Positions 41,291 through 49,677 of a stretch of 64,000 bases of DNA are shown here, in pieces (position 1 is the first letter of the stretch; every line of letters starts with the position of its first letter). A program made the translations under genes and the position numbers. The notes beneath the pieces were generated by a model. It ran no database searches. It had not been told where the DNA came from and worked only from the letters and a program-made list of their open reading frames with translations. This stretch comes from JACRBR01 sp964371355 (GTDB lineage Bacteria > Chloroflexota > Dehalococcoidia > DSTF01 > JACRBR01): the NCBI GenBank assembly GCA_964371355.1, contig CAYJMG010000010.1:55995-119994 (forward strand). The letters run 5' to 3'.

Positions 41291-41815
41291 ATGGCTGGCT
41301 ACTCCCCCACCCGCAACTTCACGCCCGCCCAGCGCCAGGCGATGGACCGCATCACGAGCGGACTGCCGACGAAGTCGGCGAAGATGCGGGCGCTCGAGGG
41401 TGCCGGTTACTCGCGATCCGACATCGCGGCGTACCTCGGCACAAGCTACCAGCACGTGCGGAGCGTGCTCGGGGCGGCGGGCACGCGGAAAGAGTCCCCG
41501 CTGGCGTCCGAGCCACCTCCAACTCACGAGCAATTCGAAAATATGGGTGTGGTGGAGGCGGACGCAGTGGGCCGCATCCAATTGCCGGCACATGTCCTTG
41601 CCGCGCTGGAGGCCGAGGAAGGAATGGCCGTCCTCTGGAAGCTTGAAGGCGACAAACTGACACTTTACGGTCGACGCTCGGGCTTGAGAGCCGTTCAGGA
41701 CGAGGCACAGCGGTACATCGTGCCGGGTGAGGAACTCGCGAGTGACCAGCTGATCCGAGAGCGGCGGGAAGAGGCCAGGCGCGAGGAGCTTAAGGACCGG
41801 CAGATGCATGGATGA
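41291..41815 (+). CDS. vapB: Antitoxin with HTH plus AbrB-like domain (VapB-type)
   Basis: A 174-residue protein with two DNA-binding-type parts. Residues about 35-62 read as a helix-turn-helix (EGAGYSRSDIAAYLGTSYQH, then VRSVLG), and residues about 87-122 are a SpoVT/AbrB swapped-hairpin domain (VVEADAVGRIQLPAHVLAAL). A charged C-terminal helix (QLIRERREEARREELKD) would wrap the toxin. Most VapB proteins have only the AbrB part, so the extra HTH is unusual. It overlaps the toxin gene by 8 bases. Confidence 0.75.
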   Translation: MAGYSPTRNFTPAQRQAMDRITSGLPTKSAKMRALEGAGYSRSDIAAYLGTSYQHVRSVLGAAGTRKESPLASEPPPTHEQFENMGVVEADAVGRIQLPAHVLAALEAEEGMAVLWKLEGDKLTLYGRRSGLRAVQDEAQRYIVPGEELASDQLIRERREEARREELKDRQMHG

Positions 41816-42188
41816 GCACGCCCTGGATGCGTCCGCGATCATCGCCTCGGTCCTGAAGGAGAGTGGTTGGGAACTGGTCGACGGCGTGGAGCGACGCTAC
41901 GCATCGACCGTCAACGTGGCGGAGTCCGTTTCGTCACTAACGGAAAAAGGCTTCACCTTCCACTCCGCGCGGATCCTCGTCTGGTCGCTGAGGCTGCAGG
42001 TCATCGCCTTCGACGAGGCGCAGGCGATGGAGGCGGCGCGTTTGCGGCCGCTGACGCGCGCGTTCGGGCTCTCGCTGGGCGACCGGGCATGTCTGGCGCT
42101 TGCTGGGCTGCGGGACCTTCCAGTGCTGACGACGGACCGCGCATGGACTGCGGCCGCACCGCATCTGTCGATCACGGTCATCCGCTGA
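41808..42188 (+). CDS. vapC: VapC-type PIN-domain toxin
   Basis: A 126-residue PIN ribonuclease with the full acidic set: Asp7 in ALDASAIIASVL, Glu in TVNVAESVSSL, Asp in LSLGDRACLALAG and Asp in LTTDRAW. The motif order and length are standard for VapC, which cleaves tRNA or rRNA when not bound by VapB. ATG 41808 lies inside the end of the antitoxin gene, so synthesis is coupled. The pair interrupts the DapA/Gfo-Idh/DUF6807/cupin set. Confidence 0.88.
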   Translation: MDEHALDASAIIASVLKESGWELVDGVERRYASTVNVAESVSSLTEKGFTFHSARILVWSLRLQVIAFDEAQAMEAARLRPLTRAFGLSLGDRACLALAGLRDLPVLTTDRAWTAAAPHLSITVIR

Positions 42189-42264
42189 CGGCTATCTAAG
42201 GGCAACCGCCGCCCGCTTCTGTGCTCCCGCCGCGGCCGCTATCCTGCGCCCACTAATCCCGATC

Positions 42265-42278
42265 ACCAGCGACCAGCG
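42265..42278. repeat. Two ACCAGCG tandem heptamers
   Basis: They lie 15 bases upstream of the DUF6807 start. The same heptamer occurs three times at the start of the cupin gene (43625-43645) and in diverged form at 7265-7335. Confidence 0.6.
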
Positions 42279-42293
42279 ACGGCGGGGGCCACG

Positions 42294-43502
42294 ATGCAGA
42301 TCCAGCTTGGACCGACCACCACACCGCGGGAGAACTTCATCGCGGAGGCGGCACTGCCCGCGGGCACCGCGCTAGATGGGGCGTGGGAGATGGTCGACGC
42401 GGAGCGCGGGTCGGCGACGCCGGCGCAGCTCGACGCAGTCGACGGGGCGCCGCGTGTGGCGTGGTGGGTCGACGAGCTGGCGCCGGGCGACCGGCGGACG
42501 TTCGAGCTGCGGCCCACGTTGGAGGGGCAAGCCGCTGCGGAGCCGGATCCGAGGCGTGGGATCGTGCTGCGGGACCAGGGCGAGAACGGACGCGTGGTCG
42601 TGTACTACGGCGGGTTGCTGCAGACGATGTACCACTACGGCCCGCCGAACTACCGGCCGTACTTCTGGCCGAACACCGCGCCGAGCGGCCGGCCGAACTC
42701 CGGCGTGGAGACGACCGACGGATCGCAGCCGAAGTCGATCACGCAGGAAGGGTCGCCGGACCACACGTGGCACCGGTCGCTGTGGTACTCGTGCGGCGAC
42801 GTGAACGGCGTGGACTTCTACCTTGAGCCGGCGGGAAGCGGCGTCGACTACAAGCCCCACGTAGGCGAGGGTTACGGGCGCATCACCCACCGGTCGTTCG
42901 ACTGGGTGGTGTCGGGGCCGGTGTGGGGCGGGTTCCAGGAGCAGGTGCAGTGGGTGGCGCCCGACGGGCGGGTGCTCATCGACGACGTGCGGCGCTTCCG
43001 GCTGTACCGGCTGCGGGGGCGGTTGCGGCTGTGGGACATCGAGGCGGCGTTCCGGCCGCACCTAGGTGAGGTGACGTTCGGGCAGACGAACGAGAACGCG
43101 CTGCCGCTCATGCGGCTGGCCGACATCATCGACGAGTGGGATGGCGGGACGTACACGAACTCAACGGGCGCGACGGGGTCGCCGAACCTGCACGCGCAGC
43201 GAGCGGAGTGGGTGGACTGCAGCGGGCCGTTCTCGCGCGCGGTCGGGCAGGAGGCGGAGGTGTTTGGCATCGCGATGCTGGACCACCCGTCGAACCGGAA
43301 CCATCCGAACGCGTGGTTCGTGCGCGGGTACGGGCCGGTAGGGACCAACCTGCCGTACTTCGACGGGCCGCTGACGCTGCAACCGGGCGAGGAGTGGCGG
43401 CTGCGGCACCGGCTGTACATCCACCAGGGGTGGGCGGCGGAGGCGAACGTTGCGGGGCGGTTCGCGGAGTACGCGGAGCCTGTTACGGCGACAGTCCTGT
43501 AG
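42294..43502 (+). CDS. DUF6807 (PmoA-like) family protein
   Basis: A 402-residue beta-rich protein. The block YYGGLLQTMYHYGPPNYRPYFW and the later HTWHRSLWYSCGDVNGVDFY match the hallmark histidine/tyrosine segments of DUF6807, where H-RSLW is the conserved core. The N-terminal 90 residues form an accessory domain. No signal peptide is seen, so it is cytosolic. Function is unestablished, but these proteins often accompany Gfo/Idh oxidoreductases in carbohydrate-related gene sets, which is also the case here. The name PmoA sometimes used for it does not mean methane monooxygenase. Confidence 0.72.
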   Translation: MQIQLGPTTTPRENFIAEAALPAGTALDGAWEMVDAERGSATPAQLDAVDGAPRVAWWVDELAPGDRRTFELRPTLEGQAAAEPDPRRGIVLRDQGENGRVVVYYGGLLQTMYHYGPPNYRPYFWPNTAPSGRPNSGVETTDGSQPKSITQEGSPDHTWHRSLWYSCGDVNGVDFYLEPAGSGVDYKPHVGEGYGRITHRSFDWVVSGPVWGGFQEQVQWVAPDGRVLIDDVRRFRLYRLRGRLRLWDIEAAFRPHLGEVTFGQTNENALPLMRLADIIDEWDGGTYTNSTGATGSPNLHAQRAEWVDCSGPFSRAVGQEAEVFGIAMLDHPSNRNHPNAWFVRGYGPVGTNLPYFDGPLTLQPGEEWRLRHRLYIHQGWAAEANVAGRFAEYAEPVTATVL

Positions 43503-43618
43503 GTTCATCAACAGATTGAACAGATATCTCCTGGGTTGGTCCACAGAGAACACAGAAGGGCACAGATTAAACTAGACTGCGACCGACTCACCAACTCACG
43601 ACAGACTGCGAGCGCGTC

Positions 43619-43996
43619 ATGACTACCAGCGACCAGCGACCAGCGACCACCACGACCACGGACGGGTACATCATCCGGCGGCTGGGCGACACGCCTACGG
43701 AGCGGGGGGTGTGCGGGTGGCGGAAGACGCTGATCACGCACGAGGACACGCCGCAGGCGAACGTGTCACACCTGACGATCGACAACAGCCGGTATCACTA
43801 CCACCAGGAGATGACGGAGTACTACTACGTGCTCTCCGGCGGGGGGACGATCACGCTGGACGGGGAGAAGCAGCCGATCGCTGCCGGCGACCTCGTCGTC
43901 ATCAAGCCGGGGACGTGGCACACGTCGGACGGCGAGATGGAGGTGCTGATCCTGGGAGTGCCGGCGGGAGAGCAGACGGACGTGTGGTTTGAGTGA
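43619..43996 (+). CDS. Cupin-domain protein
   Basis: A 125-residue single cupin. Motif 1 is HYHQEMTEYYYVLSGGG (two His and one Glu metal ligands) and motif 2 is GDLVVIKPGTWHTS (third His), so the metal site is complete. It may be an isomerase, a dioxygenase or a sensor; the neighbouring DUF6807 and Gfo/Idh genes favour a sugar-acid role. The first 15 residues (MTTSDQRPATTTTTD) are encoded by three tandem ACCAGCG heptamers at 43625-43645 running on into further ACC/ACG codons. The N-terminus therefore seems to have been added by repeat expansion. Confidence 0.85.
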   Translation: MTTSDQRPATTTTTDGYIIRRLGDTPTERGVCGWRKTLITHEDTPQANVSHLTIDNSRYHYHQEMTEYYYVLSGGGTITLDGEKQPIAAGDLVVIKPGTWHTSDGEMEVLILGVPAGEQTDVWFE

Positions 43997-44024
43997 GTTT
44001 GTAGTTTGTCGTTCGTAGTTCGTG
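43997..44024. repeat. Four tandem heptamers (GTTTGTA, GTTTGTC, GTTCGTA, GTTCGTG)
   Basis: The array starts at the base directly after the cupin stop codon and ends 6 bases before the stop of the convergent hydrolase gene. It is a clear four-unit array of GTTYGTN. Confidence 0.8.
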
Positions 44025-44030
44025 CGGTTC

Positions 44031-45101
44031 TCAGACTCGGGCCGAAGCGGCGGCCAGCAGCGGCATCGCGAAAGCGAGAAGATCGCCCGTGGATGCGGCG
44101 ATGATGCCGAAGTGGTCGGTGGGATGCTCGACGAGACGCACATCGGCGCCCAGGGAGCGGTAGCGCTGCACCATGGAGCGGGACGCGGTCACAGGCACCT
44201 CCTCGTCGCCGGATCCGTGGGCCACCAGCACGGGCATCGCCGGTGCGCGCATCCCAGGAGAGTTCTCGTCCAGGACTCTACGTAGCGTGGGAGAAAGGGT
44301 GCGCGGCAGCAGCCGGTCGATGTCCGCCTCCGCCAAGGAGCCGAGGATCTCGTCCGCGGACTGACCCCTGATGGTCTTGATGACGTCAAGGCCAGCCTCC
44401 GTCGCGACCTCGTGCGGCGCGACGTGCGGGTATGCAGCGAGGACGCCGCTGGCCACCATGACGACGTAGCCGCGCGTGCCGGTGGTCCGGATCTCGGTCC
44501 ACAGCGTCGACAGCTCGCAAGCCGGCGCCTGCGCGACGACTCCAAGCAGCCGGATCTCTGGCGCGTAAGTCGCCGCAAGTTCCCCGGCGAACAGCACCGC
44601 CTGGCCGCCTTGCGAATGCCCGAGCGCGATCACCGGGCTCTCCGGGGTCAGGCCGTCCACGCCGATGCTGCAGGCCGCGCGTACGGAGTCGAGCACGTTC
44701 CGGCCCTCGGCCTGACCGATGCAGTAGGTGTGCTCATCCGGTGTCCCGAGGCCCTCGTAGTCGGCAGCGACGACGGCGAAGCCCGCCCCGAGCAACGGCG
44801 ACAGCAGCTCGCGGATGATAGGCGCGTCCGGCTCCTCCGCGAACATACGGGACGGAGCGGACTGGTCGCCCAGACCGGTCGTGCCGTGACCGTACGCAAT
44901 GATCGGCAATGGCACTCCGTGGTCGCGTTTGGTGGCGGGCACCGCGACCGTCGACGTGGTGGCAACGTCCTGACCCAACGCGGTGCGCGAGTGATGCAGC
45001 AGGACGAAGGCGTGGCTGCCCTCGGGACCCGGGAGCGAAACCGAACGGATGACCGTCCCCGCATCGGCCTCTTTCAGCGGTACCGGCGGCTCCCACACCA
45101 T
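44031..45101 (-). CDS. Secretory-lipase-like alpha/beta hydrolase
   Basis: A 356-residue hydrolase. The nucleophile elbow is GHSQGGQAV. AYGHGTTGLGDQSAPSR is the oxyanion-hole region, and HGSGDEEVPV and HPTDHFG supply the acid and His. AADYEGLGTPDEHTYCIG is typical of the secretory lipase/LIP family. No signal peptide precedes it, so despite the family name it may be cytosolic and act on esters or acyl chains. GGGAGG precedes ATG 45101. It is convergent with the cupin gene and divergent from the SRPBCC gene. Confidence 0.82.
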   Translation of the reverse strand: MVWEPPVPLKEADAGTVIRSVSLPGPEGSHAFVLLHHSRTALGQDVATTSTVAVPATKRDHGVPLPIIAYGHGTTGLGDQSAPSRMFAEEPDAPIIRELLSPLLGAGFAVVAADYEGLGTPDEHTYCIGQAEGRNVLDSVRAACSIGVDGLTPESPVIALGHSQGGQAVLFAGELAATYAPEIRLLGVVAQAPACELSTLWTEIRTTGTRGYVVMVASGVLAAYPHVAPHEVATEAGLDVIKTIRGQSADEILGSLAEADIDRLLPRTLSPTLRRVLDENSPGMRAPAMPVLVAHGSGDEEVPVTASRSMVQRYRSLGADVRLVEHPTDHFGIIAASTGDLLAFAMPLLAAASARV

Positions 45102-45298
45102 TGCATGCCTCCCTTCACCTCGTAGGATGTCGAGGCCTACGCTAACAGGTCTTCGCGGCCGCCGCTGTGTCTGGTCTTTGCGCTTTTCGCAGAACGAGCC
45201 GCAGGCCGTCGCGACGCGCCACAATCGTGACCGGTGGACAGCCCACGGGGGCTGTTCGGCCGTGGCGTCCGACAGCGCTGACGCGCGATCCTCACGGC

Positions 45299-45937
45299 AT
45301 GACCAGACGTCTCACCGCCGCCCTGGCACTGGTCTCAGGCGCCGTCCTCGCCTACGTGACGCTGATCCGGCCGCGGCAGATTCGGTGGGGGGCGACGGAC
45401 GAGGAGGCGGCGCGCAGGTTCCCTTACGACGAGCTGGTGCCGGATCCGACGTGGAGCTCGACGCGGGCGGTGACGGTGGAGGCGACGCCGGAGCGGATCT
45501 GGCCGTGGCTGGTGCAGGTGGGCTGGGGGCGGGCCGGGTACTACGGCTACGACTGGGTCGACAACGGCGGCAAGCCGAGCGCGTGGGCGATCCTTCCCGA
45601 GCACCAGCGGCTGGAGAACGGGACGAAGTTCCCGATGAGCCCGTGGACGGCGATGTGGTGCCGGGACTTCGAGTATCCGCGATGGATCCTGCTGCGGATG
45701 GGGCGCGAGGACCCGTCGCACGACATCGGGTCGTTCCTGTACTACCTGGACCCCATCGACGAGCGCCGCACGCGGCTGATCATCCGGATGCGGGACAAGT
45801 ACCGCTGGCTGAACCCGCCGACGCTGGCGATGCAGCTCGCCGTGGATGTGGGGGACATCTTCTTCCAGTGGGCGCACCTGCAGGGGGTGAAGGCGCGTGC
45901 GGAGCGGATGACACAGGCGCGCACCCAAGCGCGCTAA
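45299..45937 (+). CDS. SRPBCC-family protein with N-terminal membrane helix
   Basis: A 212-residue protein. Residues 4-24 are a membrane helix (RLTAALALVSGAVLAYVTLI). The START-like fold follows, with AVTVEATPERIWPWLVQVGW, YDWVDNGGKPSAWAI, SFLYYLDPIDERRTRLIIRM and a long closing helix (DIFFQWAHLQGVKARAERM). Such proteins bind a hydrophobic ligand in the cavity. ATG 45299 was chosen because the helix begins there; the upstream frame is Arg-rich and unconvincing. The decayed fragment at 14560-14820 is a relative. Confidence 0.82.
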   Translation: MTRRLTAALALVSGAVLAYVTLIRPRQIRWGATDEEAARRFPYDELVPDPTWSSTRAVTVEATPERIWPWLVQVGWGRAGYYGYDWVDNGGKPSAWAILPEHQRLENGTKFPMSPWTAMWCRDFEYPRWILLRMGREDPSHDIGSFLYYLDPIDERRTRLIIRMRDKYRWLNPPTLAMQLAVDVGDIFFQWAHLQGVKARAERMTQARTQAR

Positions 45938-46097
45938 CGAGCCTCGACATCTAGCATGCTACCATCGCAACCAACGGTCGGCGCTGGCACTAGCAGTGCG
46001 GGCAACAACCAAACGTATGTTTCGGGCGAACCGCTCTCGTCGAGTCCCCTTTTTGCGAGCTACAATGGATCCACTTTCACCGCATCAAGGAGAACTT

Positions 46098-46277
46098 ATG
46101 ATGATGAGACTCGTCGAGAAACGAATTCTCTGTCCGAGAACCCCCGCAGGGCGTGAAGCTATGCGGGACCTGCCGGCGGCGCAGACGGAGGAGGAGTTCG
46201 AGACATGGTTGAGCGACCGTGACTTGAACACCGCGCGGATGGACATCTGGGTCAGCCGCTACGTGACACCGGCGTAG
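46098..46277 (+). CDS. Small unknown protein (59 residues)
   Basis: AAGGAG lies 6 bases before ATG 46098, an unusually good ribosome site for this window; two more ATG codons follow in frame. The product is a basic-then-acidic helical peptide (RLVEKRILCPRTPAGREAMR, then AAQTEEEFETWLSDRDLNTAR). No family is recognised. It has no membrane segment and a single Cys. The frame upstream of 46098 is not coding-like. Confidence 0.55.
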   Translation: MMMRLVEKRILCPRTPAGREAMRDLPAAQTEEEFETWLSDRDLNTARMDIWVSRYVTPA

Positions 46278-46289
46278 GCAGCGCTACCA

Positions 46290-46979
46290 CTAGATCGACG
46301 GGATGGCGGAGCCGTCGCCGTGGATGGTGACGCGGGTGCCGAGCTGGGCGAAGCGCCAGAAGAAGAGGGCGTCGTTGTAGCGGAGGCCGACGCAGCCGTG
46401 GCTGGAGCGCACGGCGCCGAAGTACCAGGGGTCGCGCCACCAGTTGAGGTGCAAGGCGTGGCCGGCGTCCGTGAAGTACTGCGTGTAGAGCACGTCCTCG
46501 AGCACGTAGTACTCCTCGGCGCCGATGGCGGCCGAGGTCATGGTCTCGTTCTCGACGCGGGTGCGGATGTAGAAGGTACCGGCGGGGGTATCCCAGCCGT
46601 CCTTGCCGGTGGTGACGAGCGCGGTGTAGTACGGCTGGTCGCCGATCATGGCGGTGGCGGTCTGGCGGGAGAGGTCCACGTCGATCCAGCGCTCGCCGGC
46701 GACCTCGGGGCCGGGGATGGCGGGAGGCTGGGGCTCGGGGATGGCGGTGGCCGTCGGCTCGGGGGTGGGCGTCGCCGTCGGCGTGGGCGTGCTGGTCGAC
46801 GTGGCCGTAGCGGTGTACGTCGGCGTCGGCGTGGCGGTCGGAGTCGGAGTCGAGGCGGCGAACGCGTTCCAGGCCGCCTCCGGGCCGAAGCTACGCAGCG
46901 ACACTGCGCCGGCCGCCGCTGCCACCACCACGGCTATCGAGGCGATCCCTACTCGAATCCAGAATCGGCGGCCTCTCAT
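46290..46979 (-). CDS. L,D-transpeptidase (YkuD) on a Thr-Pro linker
   Basis: A 229-residue exported protein. One N-terminal membrane helix (IRVGIASIAVVVAAAAGAV) is followed by a 45-residue linker made almost wholly of Thr, Pro and Ala, the spacer common in Chloroflexota surface proteins. The YkuD catalytic domain follows, with HALHLNWW and the active-site SSHGCVGLRY (His, Cys). It forms 3-3 cross-links in peptidoglycan or attaches proteins to it. ATG 46979 is used; a GTG seven codons earlier is possible. Its presence implies a peptidoglycan-containing envelope. Confidence 0.9.
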   Translation of the reverse strand: MRGRRFWIRVGIASIAVVVAAAAGAVSLRSFGPEAAWNAFAASTPTPTATPTPTYTATATSTSTPTPTATPTPEPTATAIPEPQPPAIPGPEVAGERWIDVDLSRQTATAMIGDQPYYTALVTTGKDGWDTPAGTFYIRTRVENETMTSAAIGAEEYYVLEDVLYTQYFTDAGHALHLNWWRDPWYFGAVRSSHGCVGLRYNDALFFWRFAQLGTRVTIHGDGSAIPSI

Positions 46980-47069
46980 GTCCCGTTGAACGCGCCGCAC
47001 GCCTCCGGAGTTAACGCCGGTCGCCTGATGACGTGCTGAGAGCTGCCTGACACCGACAGGTACGAGGAA

Positions 47070-47095
47070 GGGGCGACGCCCGAAGACGTCGCCCC
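47070..47095. terminator. 9-bp stem hairpin between L,D-transpeptidase and DUF5679 genes
   Basis: GGGGCGACG and CGTCGCCCC pair around an 8-base loop. It lies downstream of DUF5679 on the minus strand, before the transpeptidase gene. There is no T-run. Confidence 0.55.
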
Positions 47096-47106
47096 CTGTC
47101 CTGCCG

Positions 47107-47141
47107 AACCGAAAGGGCCGCTTTCGCGACCCCTTCGGTTA
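47107..47141 (-). terminator. Hairpin directly after DUF5679
   Basis: AACCGAAAGGG and CCCCTTCGGTT pair with one bulge and include the last bases of the DUF5679 gene. Together with the next hairpin it forms a tandem stem pair typical of factor-independent termination in high-GC DNA. Confidence 0.5.
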
Positions 47142-47282
47142 CTTTGCCTTGCCGATCTTGTACATCCCCGTCCCGCAGACCGGGCACTCGCCCTTGGTCG
47201 CTGGCTTGCCGTTCTTCATGGTGACGGCGGTGGGGTTCTTCATCTCGCGCTGCGTCCGGCACTTCAGGCAGTAGGCTTCCAT
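47139..47282 (-). CDS. DUF5679 zinc-ribbon protein
   Basis: A 47-residue protein, MEAYCLKCRTQREMK and so on, with two Cys-x2-Cys knuckles (YCLKC, and CPVCG near the end) that can hold one zinc. This tiny family is strongly conserved in length and in the motif TMKNGKPATKGECPVCGT. AGGAGGAACGAA just before ATG 47282 is the best ribosome site in the window and sets the start; the open frame upstream is not coding-like. It is probably a nucleic-acid or ribosome-associated factor, but no function has been established. Confidence 0.85.
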   Translation of the reverse strand: MEAYCLKCRTQREMKNPTAVTMKNGKPATKGECPVCGTGMYKIGKAK

Positions 47283-47509
47283 TTCGTTCCTCCTAGACTC
47301 CATCGCACGAGCCGACCACCGGCCCGCCTCCCAACTCGCAGGTAACGCATACGCTGATGAACAGTTCTGCGAGTCTAGATTCAGTCGGGACAATCATAGC
47401 TTCCCGCCTAGACTTGTCAAGCGAATCCGAGGCGTTTTCGAGCCTAATCCGGCCCAATTTCAGGAATCTGGCCAGATTCGGCCCAGAAGCGGCGCACAAG
47501 GGCCCGGAT

Positions 47510-48418
47510 TCAGGGGTGCACGACCACTTTGGCAGGGTGCCAGCTTCCCTCAGGCCGCCTCTGGAGCACCCCCAGGAAGGCCCCCTCTACATCATATGCG
47601 CGGCAGATCTCGCCCGGCGATGCCGCCTTCGCCGACGTGGCGGGTTCGAGACGCAGATCGCGCCCCGCACGCACGTCGGTGGCGTGCAGAACGCTCACAA
47701 TCGCGGCGCGGAGGCGCTCGACGGCGCGGTCGGGCGCGAGGATCGCATCCTCGAGACGACCCGCTTCGGCAAGCTTCGAGAGCGCCTCGGGCGGCGTTGC
47801 ATCATCGGCGCTGAAGCCTCCGCTCGACGTGCGGCGGAGCGCGACGATGTGGGCGCCACAGCCGAGGCGCTGGCCGAGATCGTGGGCGAGCGAGCGGATG
47901 TACGTCCCCTTTCCGCACACCACTTCCAGCTCTGCATCGGGAGCTTCGAAGCTGAGCAGCGTGATGCGGTCGATACGCACGCGACGCGGCTTCAGCTCGA
48001 CGGCCTCGCCGGCGCGCGCGTAGCGGTACAGGGGCTGGCCGGCGACCTTGATCGCGCTGTAGGCAGGCGGGAGCTGGTCGATGTCGCCGGTGAACTGCGG
48101 AAGGAGTGTCTCGACGGCCTCCGCAGTCGCGACCACGGGGTCTCCGGTGCTCGTGACCGCGCCCTCGGCGTCGTACGTGTCCGTGGCGGCGCCGAAGCGG
48201 ACACGGGCGATGTAGGTCTTGGATTCGGCGTCCATGTACTCGATCAGGCGCGCAGCCTGTCCGACGGCCACCGGAAGTACGCCCGTCGCCAGCGGGTCGA
48301 GCGTACCGGCATGACCGACGCGGCGGACGCCCGTGAGCCGCCGGACGAGGGAGACCATCGCGAACGACGTGACGCCGGAGGGTTTGTCGACGATCAAGAA
48401 GCCGCCGGGAAACGTCAT
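47510..48418 (-). CDS. truB: tRNA pseudouridine-55 synthase TruB
   Basis: A 302-residue enzyme with the TruB core GHAGTLDPLATGVLPVAVG (catalytic Asp41), the tyrosine motif ESKTYIARVRFGAATDTYDA, the PPAYSAIKVAGQ segment and GKGTYIRSLAHDLGQRLG. It isomerises U55 in the T-loop of tRNA. A small C-terminal PUA-like part is present. ATG 48418 overlaps the stop of the upstream methyltransferase gene (ATGA). It is the last gene of the nusA-infB-rbfA-type operon here. Confidence 0.95.
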   Translation of the reverse strand: MTFPGGFLIVDKPSGVTSFAMVSLVRRLTGVRRVGHAGTLDPLATGVLPVAVGQAARLIEYMDAESKTYIARVRFGAATDTYDAEGAVTSTGDPVVATAEAVETLLPQFTGDIDQLPPAYSAIKVAGQPLYRYARAGEAVELKPRRVRIDRITLLSFEAPDAELEVVCGKGTYIRSLAHDLGQRLGCGAHIVALRRTSSGGFSADDATPPEALSKLAEAGRLEDAILAPDRAVERLRAAIVSVLHATDVRAGRDLRLEPATSAKAASPGEICRAYDVEGAFLGVLQRRPEGSWHPAKVVVHP

Positions 48419-49677
48419 TCGCGCACGATAACGAACGCAGTTACCGGCAGTCCACGCAGGAGCAGCCGACGCTTGGAGTGGATGCGCAGCGCCTTCGGGA
48501 GCGCCTCGGCCAGCTCCCGCGGCTCGCCGGTCAGCACAACGGCGCGGCCGCCGGGTCGCAGGACGCGGGCGCACTCGCGAGCGAGCTGGCGATAGAGCTT
48601 GGGGAGTCCCGGCAGGGCTTCGTGCTTCCGGCCGTAGGGAGGGTTCGTGATGAGCACGTCGACCAAGGCGCCCGCCAGTGGAAGGCAGGTGGCGTCCCAG
48701 CGCACGAGAAGCGCCTGCTTGCCGGTGTTCGCGCGGGCCGCTTCGAGGGCGTCGGGGTCGATATCGCCGCCGGCGAGCCGGAGACCGCGCACGCACTCTG
48801 CCGCCTCCCGCAGGATGGTCCCGGCGCCGCACAGAGGGTCGACGACGGTCTCGCCCGGGTGGAGTCCGGCCAGCAGCACCAGGGCGCGCGCGACGGTCGG
48901 CTTCAGCGACGCGGGCAGGTGCGTGCGCTTCCAGGAGCGTTGCGCGAGGGTATCGTCGGAGAGGCGCACGCCAGCGATAAGGCGGCCCGACCGGCCTGGC
49001 TCCGGCCCTGGCATCGTGACCACCCTTGCTACAGGGCGACCGCCGGGGCGCGCGCCACGGGGACGGGCGGGCGGTGGCGGACCCATCGCCTGGACCCAAA
49101 GCTCGAGCGACGCGTGATCGCGCGCTGGCACCCACTTCGCCAGCATGCCGTCCAGCGCGCGGCCAAAGGCATGCTCGATGTCCTCACGCAGGAACGGATG
49201 CTGGCCGGCGAGCCGGGCGATGACCTTGTACGAGCGGCCGCGCTTTCCGGGACGCAAGGCATTGTGTGTCAGAAGAGCCCGTTCGATGGAGGCCCGCTCC
49301 AGCGCTCTCGCGGCGTGCCGCGGGGCGCCGCGCGCCGGGGGCAGCGGAACATCGAGCACTACCTGGAACACATCTTCGACGACGCCGCATCGAAAGGCGC
49401 CGGCAAGGTCGTCGGTCCGGAACAGTACAAGCCCATCGCGCTTGTCGACCCGCGCGATCGTCTCGGTGACCGTGGCGCCGGCCCGCCGCAGCTCGCCCGC
49501 GGCGATGTCCTCGAGGCCGGGCACTGTGAGTGCGTAGTACGCCGCCGGCCGTGACACCGCGGCCTCGCTCTTGCGCGCTGGTGGCGAATGAGGCGCGCGG
49601 CGCGGGGACCGCTTCGCGCTCGAAAGCGCTCGGCGGGCCGGCGATGCGGGCCGCGGGCTACGGTCCCGTGCGGGCAT
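48415..49677 (-). CDS. THUMP-domain RNA methyltransferase
   Basis: A 420-residue protein. A Ser/Arg/Pro-rich N-terminal tail of about 40 residues precedes a THUMP region (YYALTVPGLEDIAAGELRRAG, then RSYKVIARLAGQHPFLREDI). The class I methyltransferase domain follows: GETVVDPLCGAGTILREAAE for the SAM loop and VLITNPPYGRKHEALPGL for the NPPY active site, which modifies N2 of guanine or N6 of adenine. It belongs to the Trm14/RlmL-like group; tRNA or rRNA is the likely target. The tail overlaps the end of the GNAT gene, so a later GTG (at VSRPAAYYAL) may be the real start. Confidence 0.83.
   Translation of the reverse strand: MPARDRSPRPASPARRALSSAKRSPRRAPHSPPARKSEAAVSRPAAYYALTVPGLEDIAAGELRRAGATVTETIARVDKRDGLVLFRTDDLAGAFRCGVVEDVFQVVLDVPLPPARGAPRHAARALERASIERALLTHNALRPGKRGRSYKVIARLAGQHPFLREDIEHAFGRALDGMLAKWVPARDHASLELWVQAMGPPPPARPRGARPGGRPVARVVTMPGPEPGRSGRLIAGVRLSDDTLAQRSWKRTHLPASLKPTVARALVLLAGLHPGETVVDPLCGAGTILREAAECVRGLRLAGGDIDPDALEAARANTGKQALLVRWDATCLPLAGALVDVLITNPPYGRKHEALPGLPKLYRQLARECARVLRPGGRAVVLTGEPRELAEALPKALRIHSKRRLLLRGLPVTAFVIVRE

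Noticed and set aside
42294..43502. Methane monooxygenase subunit (the name PmoA is sometimes attached to this family)
   Set aside because: The protein is soluble and beta-rich with no membrane helices and belongs to DUF6807, not to particulate methane monooxygenase.
46038..46066. A sigma-70 promoter before the small gene at 46098
   Set aside because: TACAAT at 46061-46066 is a fair -10 match, but nothing like TTGACA lies 17 bases upstream.
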